64,000 nt of DNA, taken from IMG/VR virus record IMGVR_UViG_3300030099_006944, positions 123,356 to 187,355 of that record; one strand, 5' to 3'. This document shows positions 57,776 to 63,656 of the stretch, piece after piece. Each line of letters begins with the position of its first letter. Within the stretch, counting starts at the first letter, position 1. A program made the translations under genes and the position numbers. Origin of the DNA: a virus. Under the pieces are notes generated by a model that worked only from the letters and a program-made list of their open reading frames with translations, had not been told where the DNA came from and did not search any database.

Positions 57776-58003
57776 ATGCTGGTAGAAGTTGGAGATATGA
57801 TATATTGGTTAGATGGTGCTGGTGAAACCGACATAGGGTGGGTAGTTTCTGTGGAAAGACGTAGTCCCCTCGGATACGGCGAACTAGAAAACCTCATTCA
57901 TATAAGGTGGTTATTCAAGGAAGAACGCAAGAAGCGCATCTGGGAACAAACTATTAAGGAAAACAGTTTTATAACACTAATAAAAGGAGGTCAGCATGGC
58001 TGA
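57776..58003 (+). CDS. GDLV-family protein (GDMI variant)
   Basis: 75 aa: MLVEVGDMIYWLDGAGETDIGWVVSVERRSPLGYGELENLIHIRWLFKEERKKRIWEQTI. GCGGAGGACAAA SD. First gene of unit E. Confidence 0.7.
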   Translation: MLVEVGDMIYWLDGAGETDIGWVVSVERRSPLGYGELENLIHIRWLFKEERKKRIWEQTIKENSFITLIKGGQHG

Positions 58004-58277
58004 ACCAATGGACAAAATAGAAGTAATAATGAAAACTGCCAAAATGCTGGCAGATGAAAACCGCGGAGAATGGTCAGGTGATGTTCATGAGTTTGCCACA
58101 GCAAGCGCATATATCACCTCTGACGAGCGTTTGTGGCTGACGAGCCATGATGTTAAGGTGTTCCACAAAGAACTCAAAGATGGGGCTTTTGTGAGCGAAT
58201 ATGCCTATGTTTCAGCCTCATATGCAGATGGGCAACCTCTGCTAGTCGTAACAGATGTAGACACAGGGAAGGTGTAG
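57996..58277 (+). CDS. Unknown protein
   Basis: 93 aa, AAAAGGAGGTCAGC SD. MAEPMDKIEVIMKTAKMLADENRGEWSGDVHEFATASAYITSDERLWLTSHDVKVFHKELKDG, no motif recognised. Confidence 0.62.
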   Translation: MAEPMDKIEVIMKTAKMLADENRGEWSGDVHEFATASAYITSDERLWLTSHDVKVFHKELKDGAFVSEYAYVSASYADGQPLLVVTDVDTGKV

Positions 58278-58278
58278 C

Positions 58279-58485
58279 ATGTACAGATACAAAATAGGGG
58301 AACTGGTCGAACTGTCTGCGGCTGGTCGGAAAAGAGATCACAACGACAAGGTTTATGACATGATAGGAATGGTTCTCAGGATAGACAACATGGAAAAATA
58401 CCCCTACATTATCCAGTGGTTCGGAAATGTTCCATATGGAACATTTCCGATGAAAGAATATGAGATCAAACGGGTTCGAGGATAG
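58279..58485 (+). CDS. GDLV-family protein (GELV variant, pair member 1)
   Basis: 68 aa: MYRYKIGELVELSAAGRKRDHNDKVYDMIGMVLRIDNMEKYPYIIQWFGNVPYGTFPMKEYEIKRVRG. Very close to the protein at 60354 (GELVELS.AGRK...MIG/WGMV, Y.IQW, FPM..YEIKR.RG), a duplication between units E and G. Confidence 0.74.
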   Translation: MYRYKIGELVELSAAGRKRDHNDKVYDMIGMVLRIDNMEKYPYIIQWFGNVPYGTFPMKEYEIKRVRG

Positions 58486-58502
58486 CGAGTGAATAGCAAA
58501 GC

Positions 58503-58545
58503 GGACATTTTTTGTCCTCGACAAATCGTCGGAACGTGATACATT
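58503..58545 (+). promoter_or_regulatory. Class 2 operator and promoter, unit F
   Basis: Perfect GGACATTTTTTGTCC at 58503-58517 abuts TCGACA (58518-58523); 16 bp; TACATT at 58540-58545 with GA before it; CATAACCCAAAA follows. Confidence 0.82.
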
Positions 58546-58576
58546 ACTAACATAACCCAAAACAACGGAGGCAACA

Positions 58577-58840
58577 ATGCCAAAACGTAAACCAAAAATG
58601 ACTGATTTAGAGGCTACAATGATAGCTGAAGGCGCACAGGAAGCAGAAAGCGATGAGCAATACATAGCCGCTTGGCAACATCTTATAGACACGGGACTTG
58701 CATGGTCTTTGCAAGGTTTCTTCGGTCGCACCGCTTCTGTTATGATACAGAACGGCTTGTGTTACATGCCTATCAAGAAGCAACCTAAAAAGCCAAAGTC
58801 CACAGGTGGACAAACCCCTAGAACTCCAGAGGAAAAGTAA
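58577..58840 (+). CDS. Unknown protein, MTDLEATMIAEG family
   Basis: 87 aa, ACGGAGGCAAC SD. KMTDLEATMIAEGAQEAESDEQYIAAWQHLIDTGLAWSLQGFFGRTASVMIQNGLC is a helical domain of a kind recurrent in phages, unknown in function; the tail is Lys/Pro-rich. Confidence 0.68.
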   Translation: MPKRKPKMTDLEATMIAEGAQEAESDEQYIAAWQHLIDTGLAWSLQGFFGRTASVMIQNGLCYMPIKKQPKKPKSTGGQTPRTPEEK

Positions 58841-58841
58841 A

Positions 58842-59738
58842 ATGAATATATATAACAACGATGGAAAATCATCCAGCAGACGAAAATCAAAATGTTCCTA
58901 CTGCCGAGCAGAAGGGCACAACGCAACCGAGTGTCCCCGTGTAGCCGAGGACTATGCTTGGTTCTCCCAGTCCCCTCCCGTGATACCCATAGGGGTAAGT
59001 AAGTCTACTGCTACCTGCCAATGGTACAGCAACCCGAAGTATTGGGGAGAGTGGTATCAAAAGTGCATTGACGCTCATGCAAAGCAAGAAGCCGCTAAAA
59101 AGAAAATCAAGTCCTCTCCTGCTGGGAGTGCTAGGTCAGCCCCCAAGTGTGGGTTCTGTGGCTCGATACACCACAACCGCCGCAACTGTGATGCTATGAC
59201 AGACTACACAGCCGATGCTATAGCTGCTAATCGAAACTGGCGAAGGGCTTTCTATGAAAAGTTTGTACAAGAAATGGGTATCTCCGAAGGAGCGTTGTTG
59301 AATGTTGCACAAAAGCAAGGATATGGCAACCCCGACAAAGAGACAATCGCTGTCGTTACAGCAGTCAACTGGGATGAACTGTCGTTATTCTGTGGTTCTC
59401 CTAACACCAGCGGATACTGCTATCGTGACGAGAACTACAAGCAGTATCTCAAAGTCACTGTTCAAATAGGGAGCGACACTCATACCTTGAACTTTGAGAA
59501 AGGCATTGATCACCGTATATCCAACAAAACCAAGAGGAACTTGGTCAAGTTCTCGGGACAACGATACGGCTGGGGCAATCCGCATTTCATATCAGTACTC
59601 TCAGCAGCACCAACTCCCCTTGGTGCGGAGTGGATAAATGAAGGGCATGCCAAGGCTATGGAGTTCTTAACGAAAAAACGCTCCAAAGCAAAACTCGATG
59701 AAGCTGATGTGACCGACCTTATCAAACTATGGCTGTAA
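58842..59738 (+). CDS. Double CCHC zinc-knuckle protein (paralogue 2)
   Basis: 298 aa from ATG 58842 (GAGGAAAAGTAAA). CSYCRAEGHNATEC (residues about 18-31) and CGFCGSIHHNRRNC (about 104-117), then ADAIAANRNWRRAFYEKFVQEMGISEGALLNV...WGNPHFISVLSAAPTPLGAEWINEGHAKA. Same architecture as the gene at 56732 with clear divergence, so an old duplication. Probable nucleic-acid binding. Confidence 0.8.
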   Translation: MNIYNNDGKSSSRRKSKCSYCRAEGHNATECPRVAEDYAWFSQSPPVIPIGVSKSTATCQWYSNPKYWGEWYQKCIDAHAKQEAAKKKIKSSPAGSARSAPKCGFCGSIHHNRRNCDAMTDYTADAIAANRNWRRAFYEKFVQEMGISEGALLNVAQKQGYGNPDKETIAVVTAVNWDELSLFCGSPNTSGYCYRDENYKQYLKVTVQIGSDTHTLNFEKGIDHRISNKTKRNLVKFSGQRYGWGNPHFISVLSAAPTPLGAEWINEGHAKAMEFLTKKRSKAKLDEADVTDLIKLWL

Positions 59739-59742
59739 AATC

Positions 59743-59785
59743 GGTCATTTTCTGTCCTCGACAAATCTTCAAATCGTGATACATT
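59743..59785 (+). promoter_or_regulatory. Class 2 operator and promoter, unit G
   Basis: GGTCATTTTCTGTCC at 59743-59757 abuts TCGACA (59758-59763); 16 bp; TACATT at 59780-59785 with GA before it; TATAACCCAAAC follows. Confidence 0.8.
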
Positions 59786-59816
59786 ACTAATATAACCCAA
59801 ACAACAGGAGGCTCTT

Positions 59817-60014
59817 ATGGACTACCAAACTCGAAATGGAGAACAGGCTGGTGACCTTGTTCACTGGACTGACTACACCGCTAACTACTTTGAAGATCCT
59901 CAGGATTACATTGGAATTATCCTAGACTACTCCCCTAGAGAGGACATGTTCATTGTTCTCTGTGAAGGAAAGCAGTGCTCTTGGCTTGCTTGGCAATGTG
60001 AGGTGGTGTCATGA
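59817..60014 (+). CDS. GDLV-array protein 1 of unit G
   Basis: 65 aa: MDYQTRNGEQAGDLVHWTDYTANYFEDPQDYIGIILDYSPREDMFIVLCEGKQCSWLAWQCEVVS. N-terminal extension before GDLV. Ends with an ATGA overlap. Confidence 0.7.
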   Translation: MDYQTRNGEQAGDLVHWTDYTANYFEDPQDYIGIILDYSPREDMFIVLCEGKQCSWLAWQCEVVS

Positions 60015-60172
60015 AGATAGGCGATTTAGTAAAAGGCAAGAAGAACGAAATACTCGGCTATGTAACGAACAATCGGATCTCTTATGGGGAAAAATGGGTC
60101 GTAGTCTATTGGCTCAAAGTAGAACTCCAATCAATACAGCATATCGACGACTTGGAGGTAATATGCAAATAG
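60011..60172 (+). CDS. GDLV-array protein 2 of unit G
   Basis: 53 aa: MKIGDLVKGKKNEILGYVTNNRISYGEKWVVVYWLKVELQSIQHIDDLEVICK. LEVI coding-SD for the next gene. Confidence 0.73.
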   Translation: MKIGDLVKGKKNEILGYVTNNRISYGEKWVVVYWLKVELQSIQHIDDLEVICK

Positions 60173-60366
60173 GTGATTTAGTAGATGATGGGTTTGGTTG
60201 CTTCGGTGTAATCACTGCGCTTGGATGGATTTTTCCTGAGAGTGTAAGCGGAAAGATCGCGGCTTATCATGTCCACTTCCCAACAGATCCCGCCCTCAAC
60301 GGGTGGTATGAATACAATGACTTAAAACTTATTTCCCGAACTGTGGAGGAAACATGCAAAAAATAA
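60163..60366 (+). CDS. GDLV-array protein 3 of unit G
   Basis: 67 aa from ATG 60163: MQIGDLVDDGFGCFGVITALGWIFPESVSGKIAAYHVHFPTDPALNGWYEYNDLKLISRTVEETCKK. Family plan with a longer central loop. Confidence 0.73.
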   Translation: MQIGDLVDDGFGCFGVITALGWIFPESVSGKIAAYHVHFPTDPALNGWYEYNDLKLISRTVEETCKK

Positions 60367-60569
60367 AAAATGGAGAACTGGTCGAACTTTCTTCAGCTGG
60401 TCGAAAAATGAAACAGAACGATGAGGTGGTAGGGCTGTGGGGCATGGTCATGGAATACGACAGTACAAATCGACACCCTTATAGAATACAGTGGTATAAA
60501 GCCGATGGAACTACAAAGAAGTTCCCTATGGCTCGATATGAAATCAAAAGATTTAGAGGTGTGAAATGA
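60354..60569 (+). CDS. GDLV-family protein (GELV variant, pair member 2)
   Basis: 71 aa: MQKIKNGELVELSSAGRKMKQNDEVVGLWGMVMEYDSTNRHPYRIQWYKADGTTKKFPMARYEIKRFRGVK. Closest relative of the protein at 58279. Confidence 0.74.
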   Translation: MQKIKNGELVELSSAGRKMKQNDEVVGLWGMVMEYDSTNRHPYRIQWYKADGTTKKFPMARYEIKRFRGVK

Positions 60570-60742
60570 AGGTTGGAGATTTAGTGAGATATGGTGGAAG
60601 CAAAGATTGCTTGGGGATTGTCACGAGGGTCGTAACATCAAAAGCAGTTGACAGAAGCGCATGCGCTGTACGCTGGGCGAATGGAGTGACAAGTCACCAT
60701 TCAACAAAGTGGCTCATCCCCGTGAAGCCGGAGAACAAATGA
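60566..60742 (+). CDS. GDLV-array protein 5 of unit G
   Basis: 58 aa: MKVGDLVRYGGSKDCLGIVTRVVTSKAVDRSACAVRWANGVTSHHSTKWLIPVKPENK. ATGA overlap at the start; last gene of the unit. Confidence 0.74.
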   Translation: MKVGDLVRYGGSKDCLGIVTRVVTSKAVDRSACAVRWANGVTSHHSTKWLIPVKPENK

Positions 60743-60746
60743 AAGC

Positions 60747-60789
60747 GGTCATTTTCTGTCCTTGACTTTTTCTCACAATCGGATAGATT
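60747..60789 (+). promoter_or_regulatory. Class 2 operator and promoter, unit H
   Basis: GGTCATTTTCTGTCC at 60747-60761 abuts TTGACT (60762-60767); 16 bp; TAGATT at 60784-60789 with GA before it; TGTAACCCAAAC follows. Confidence 0.77.
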
Positions 60790-60819
60790 ATTATTGTAAC
60801 CCAAACAAACGGAGGTCTT

Positions 60820-61011
60820 ATGGACTACCAAATCGGCTCAAAACTAAAAGTAAACTTTTCTGGAAAGACAGAGATTGTCTATGTTATAGAAAAGAGTGAT
60901 AACATCTTCGACACAGGCTCTAAGGGATTTGTAGCGTACATCGAGTGTGATGGCTACACTGTTGACTGCTGGGCTTATGACTTTGATATATTGGAGGTTC
61001 TATGCAAGTAG
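60820..61011 (+). CDS. GDLV-like protein of unit H
   Basis: 63 aa: MDYQIGSKLKVNFSGKTEIVYVIEKSDNIFDTGSKGFVAYIECDGYTVDCWAYDFDILEVLCK. IGSKL in place of GDLV, with the LEV coding-SD end. Confidence 0.68.
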   Translation: MDYQIGSKLKVNFSGKTEIVYVIEKSDNIFDTGSKGFVAYIECDGYTVDCWAYDFDILEVLCK

Positions 61012-61187
61012 GGGATTTAGTAAAATGCGCTTTGGATATCTATGGAATAGGTATTGTTATCAAAACTGGGGTGAAAGTAGGCTACAGGCAAAGAATAAAA
61101 GTCCAGTGGCTCAATCCTCCCGAATGGCTCTTGACGAGTGGCGGGAACATAGCCAGCCACTTTCCCAGTAACTTGGAGGCAATATGA
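61002..61187 (+). CDS. GDLV-array protein of unit H
   Basis: 61 aa: MQVGDLVKCALDIYGIGIVIKTGVKVGYRQRIKVQWLNPPEWLLTSGGNIASHFPSNLEAI. Final LEAI codons provide the next SD. Confidence 0.73.
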   Translation: MQVGDLVKCALDIYGIGIVIKTGVKVGYRQRIKVQWLNPPEWLLTSGGNIASHFPSNLEAI

Positions 61188-61405
61188 TTTTTAATGTAAC
61201 AAAGTACGTTTATGTACTCCAAATACGATATAGCGGTAATGAGGACGATGTTTATGTTTTCTCCACAAGAGAAAAGGCAGAAGCAATGGTCTATGAGTTC
61301 TTTGAGCACATCGAAGAACCGAGAATGAAACTCGATGACTTTGAGGAATACTTATTCTCTCAGGACATTGGCTACTTTACTATTGAAAGACAAGAAATAC
61401 AATAA
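61184..61405 (+). CDS. Unknown small protein
   Basis: 73 aa: MIFNVTKYVYVLQIRYSGNEDDVYVFSTREKAEAMVYEFFEHIEEPRMKLDDFEEYLFSQ. A strand-strand-helix plan; YVFSTREKAE is a recurrent phage motif of small unknown proteins. Start at the ATGA of the previous gene. Confidence 0.62.
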   Translation: MIFNVTKYVYVLQIRYSGNEDDVYVFSTREKAEAMVYEFFEHIEEPRMKLDDFEEYLFSQDIGYFTIERQEIQ

Positions 61406-61415
61406 GGAGGCTCTC

Positions 61416-61613
61416 ATGAGCAATCAAATAAAACTAACAATCGATATATCCGATGAACTTTTGAATAAAATAATAACCGTGATAGCCCTGTCTGGTGCTA
61501 CTCCCCCAACCCCGATGGGCGGTGTACCTATGGTAATGCAGAAAAGCCCAGCTAAAGAACCAGAGCGTCCTTCTATGGGCTTCCAGCCTCCAACAAAGGA
61601 AGGTGACAAATGA
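61416..61613 (+). CDS. Unknown small protein with Pro-rich tail
   Basis: 65 aa from ATG 61416 (AAGGAGGCTCTC). MSNQIKLTIDISDELLNKIITVIALSGATPPTPMGGVPMVMQKSPAKEPERPSMGFQPPTKEGDK, one strand-helix unit and a Pro-rich tail. Confidence 0.6.
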   Translation: MSNQIKLTIDISDELLNKIITVIALSGATPPTPMGGVPMVMQKSPAKEPERPSMGFQPPTKEGDK

Positions 61614-61792
61614 CCCCTTTTGAGAAAGCCGCCTACAACGTCAAGCAGTTGGCTATAAGACTGAGCCTGTATCAGTTAATGTTACAGACAGTCGAAGACA
61701 CCAAGGACTTAGATGAAAAAGAGGCTGATTTAGTGTGGGAAGTTATTTTGGCAATGCTGGAAGCCTCCGACCTTGGGGGAGAAATCAACTAG
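61610..61792 (+). CDS. Unknown helical protein
   Basis: 60 aa: MTPFEKAAYNVKQLAIRLSLYQLMLQTVEDTKDLDEKEADLVWEVILAMLEASDLGGEIN. ATGA overlap; two helices. Confidence 0.6.
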   Translation: MTPFEKAAYNVKQLAIRLSLYQLMLQTVEDTKDLDEKEADLVWEVILAMLEASDLGGEIN

Positions 61793-61793
61793 T

Positions 61794-61846
61794 GGACATT
61801 TTTTGACCCTTTTTGACTTGACAAATCAGCTAGAACCTGATAAGCT
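61794..61846 (+). promoter_or_regulatory. Class 2 operator and promoter, unit I (variant spacing)
   Basis: GGACATTTTTTGACC at 61794-61808, then a 9-bp insertion before TTGACA (61818-61823); 17 bp; TAAGCT at 61841-61846 with GA before it; TATAACCCAAAC follows. The one copy in which the palindrome does not abut the -35. Confidence 0.68.
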
Positions 61847-61878
61847 ATAGATATAACCCAAACAGATGGAGGTCGAAA

Positions 61879-62577
61879 ATGACCATTACCGTGAAACAAT
61901 TAGTTAAAGCCGCCGAAAATGCTAACAAACTCGGCAACCTTCGCGATTGCAGTACCCTAGCAGACTTGGCTGGTAGTGTTAAGAAGTGGGGGAAACTCAC
62001 CTCTCGTCAAGCCGAGTTCGCAGCGGCTCTTATCGAGCGCAACTCAAACGAGAAGGCTAGTAAGATTGATGAAGAGCGTGAGAACCACCGTATCAAGTGG
62101 CAAGAGGATGGTGCTTATCGCGAATGGGTTCTGTTCTTGGCTACATTCTTTGCTACTTCTGGACAGACAGCATATCAGCACCATATCCACAACAGGCAGC
62201 GCAATGCTCGTAGGGTTCTCCAAGCCTCCCGTGATGCGGAAGGTGGTGTACCTAGCCTCGATGATTGTAATCGCTTGACCACTTCCAAGTTAGCCCCAAG
62301 ACTTCGAGATACTTTTGAGAAGCCCCTACTCTACTCCGTAGGTGACCTAGTACAGGTTCGTGCTAGTGAGTTGCGCTACGGAGAAAGAGCCAAAGGCTTG
62401 GGAGAGCAAATGGGCTGGATCATAGACACCAACGCTCGCAACGTCCATCGTGTCGCGACTTATAGCAAGACCAAGGGTGGAACTCGGATCTACAAAGTTA
62501 TGTTCCCTTCGGGAGAACAGTACCGAGAAGAACGACAACTTAAACTTGTATCCAGAAAGAACCACAACAAGGAGTAG
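61879..62577 (+). CDS. Protein with C-terminal GDLV domain
   Basis: 232 aa, ATGGAGGTCGAAA SD. Residues 1-70 include CSTLADLAGSVKKWGKLTSRQAEFAAALIERN, a helical motif seen in phage and plasmid proteins that process DNA. Residues about 151-226 (YSVGDLVQVRASELRYGERAKGLGEQMGWIIDT...TRIYKVMFPSGEQYREERQLKLVS) are a full GDLV domain. It is the only long gene in which the domain is fused to another, a clue to function. Confidence 0.7.
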   Translation: MTITVKQLVKAAENANKLGNLRDCSTLADLAGSVKKWGKLTSRQAEFAAALIERNSNEKASKIDEERENHRIKWQEDGAYREWVLFLATFFATSGQTAYQHHIHNRQRNARRVLQASRDAEGGVPSLDDCNRLTTSKLAPRLRDTFEKPLLYSVGDLVQVRASELRYGERAKGLGEQMGWIIDTNARNVHRVATYSKTKGGTRIYKVMFPSGEQYREERQLKLVSRKNHNKE

Positions 62578-62579
62578 CC

Positions 62580-62762
62580 ATGGAAATAGGAACTTTAGTT
62601 ACCCACATCCACGATCAATACGAAGGTATAGGGATAGTGATACATGACGACCAACGAGAATACACAGAGGGCGAGAAATACTCAATGGTTACAGTCCATT
62701 GGCTCGATGGCGTTGGGGTTGGTCTTTACTGGACTGATGAATTGGAGGCAATATGCAATTAG
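62580..62762 (+). CDS. GDLV-like protein of unit I
   Basis: 60 aa: MEIGTLVTHIHDQYEGIGIVIHDDQREYTEGEKYSMVTVHWLDGVGVGLYWTDELEAICN. SD AAGGAGTAGCC; GTLV variant with W.DG and LEAI end. Confidence 0.72.
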   Translation: MEIGTLVTHIHDQYEGIGIVIHDDQREYTEGEKYSMVTVHWLDGVGVGLYWTDELEAICN

Positions 62763-62968
62763 AACTTGGACAGCTTATCATAGACGCACACGAAGGCTAC
62801 CGAGATACAGGCGTAGTTATCGAAATCTACGAAGATTGCTATGGTGACAACATTTACAGCATTTTTTGGGTTTGTCCTCGGGATAGAGGGCACTACACCA
62901 CTACCCTAGCATACACAGAAGAAGAACTCGATATGGAATACTCCCACTGCTTCGAGGTCATACGATAA
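62753..62968 (+). CDS. GDLV-like protein of unit I
   Basis: 71 aa: MQLELGQLIIDAHEGYRDTGVVIEIYEDCYGDNIYSIFWVCPRDRGHYTTTLAYTEEELDMEYSHCFEVIR. GQLI variant; ends F-EVI. Confidence 0.7.
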   Translation: MQLELGQLIIDAHEGYRDTGVVIEIYEDCYGDNIYSIFWVCPRDRGHYTTTLAYTEEELDMEYSHCFEVIR

Positions 62969-62969
62969 C

Positions 62970-63012
62970 GGACATTTTTTGTCCTTGACTTTTCACCACA
63001 AAATGATACATT
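62970..63012 (+). promoter_or_regulatory. Class 2 operator and promoter, unit J
   Basis: Perfect GGACATTTTTTGTCC at 62970-62984 abuts TTGACT (62985-62990); 16 bp; TACATT at 63007-63012 with GA before it; TATAACCGAAAC follows. Confidence 0.82.
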
Positions 63013-63043
63013 ACTTATATAACCGAAACGACTGGAGGACATT

Positions 63044-63220
63044 ATGTCGTACAAATGTAGATCACCCTGCAAATCTTCGAAAAAGAAGAAACAACCCAAA
63101 GAGCGGAACTGGTTGGCAGTTCGCGCATTTCAAAGAAGCGGTGCTGGTGTTCACACCGATAAAAAAAAGAAACGCAATAAACGTGCCTGTCGAGGCAAAG
63201 TCAAGCAACCAAACTATTAG
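63044..63220 (+). CDS. Small, very basic protein
   Basis: 58 aa from ATG 63044 (CTGGAGGACATT), with CxxxC near the start (YKCRSPCKSSKKKK) and a Lys/Arg-rich rest (NWLAVRAFQRSGAGVHTDKKKKRNKRACRGK). A frame of similar length in another phase lacks an SD. It may bind nucleic acid. Confidence 0.65.
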   Translation: MSYKCRSPCKSSKKKKQPKERNWLAVRAFQRSGAGVHTDKKKKRNKRACRGKVKQPNY

Positions 63221-63229
63221 GAGTTAACT

Positions 63230-63514
63230 ATGTTAGCAAATCAACTTATCTCTCTTCTCTCATTTCAGTCTTTCACTCGTGGTTCTCGTAAAGACGATAT
63301 ATCCTTGAACCCTGCCAGTATTCAATATATAACAACTGATAGCCGCCCTGTAAACACCGAAGGTGGTACATTCTATGCGACAGTTATTCATCTTGCGAAT
63401 ACTTCGATCAAAGTAGCCCAAAGCAGAGAGTTCATCGAGTTCCAAGTAAATCGGTCTAGAGAACCTGAGCAAGAATATATTCAGGATAGATCCCAACTCG
63501 CCGCTGCTAAATAA
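63230..63514 (+). CDS. Small beta-rich protein, LNPxSI family
   Basis: 94 aa. KDDISLNPASIQYITTDSRPVNTEGGTFYATVIHLANTSIKVAQSREFIEFQV shares the NP..I, beta-hairpin and terminal helix plan of the proteins at 40607 and 48793. Unknown role. Confidence 0.62.
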   Translation: MLANQLISLLSFQSFTRGSRKDDISLNPASIQYITTDSRPVNTEGGTFYATVIHLANTSIKVAQSREFIEFQVNRSREPEQEYIQDRSQLAAAK

Positions 63515-63518
63515 AAAC

Positions 63519-63561
63519 GGACATTTTTTGTCCTTTACAAATCCCTCCAACGTGATACATT
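63519..63561 (+). promoter_or_regulatory. Class 2 operator and promoter, unit K
   Basis: Perfect GGACATTTTTTGTCC at 63519-63533 abuts TTTACA (63534-63539); 16 bp; TACATT at 63556-63561 with GA before it. Confidence 0.82.
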
Positions 63562-63571
63562 ATAGTTGTGA

Positions 63572-63598
63572 GGGAGAGATAAACACTCTTTCTTTTTT
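63572..63598 (+). terminator. Attenuator-like hairpin in the MoxR leader
   Basis: GGGAGAG (63572-63578) pairs with CTCTTTC (63586-63592) with two wobble pairs, then six T. It lies just after the expected start (about 63568) and before the conserved ATAACCC of the leader. A second hairpin GTCCT-TTCG-AGGAC at 63623-63636 has a UUCG loop. Confidence 0.55.
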
Positions 63599-63656
63599 CA
63601 ATCACTATTTATTATATAACCCGTCCTTTCGAGGACACTTCTAATGGAGGTCAATC

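Noticed and set aside
58174-58731. Minus-strand open frame of 185 codons
   Set aside because: It crosses a + strand operator, promoter and three genes; no SD and no minus-strand promoter.
62979-63227. Plus-strand frame MSLTFHHKMIHYLYN...
   Set aside because: It starts inside the class 2 promoter without an SD. The frame from ATG 63044 (GGAGG at the right distance, basic protein of a phage type) is preferred.
53333-63533. GGACA-N5-TGTCC as intrinsic terminators
   Set aside because: The stem is only 5 bp with an AT loop, no T run follows the stem, and the position is fixed to the -35 in nine of ten copies, so an operator is preferred. A minor role in ending the previous transcript cannot be excluded.
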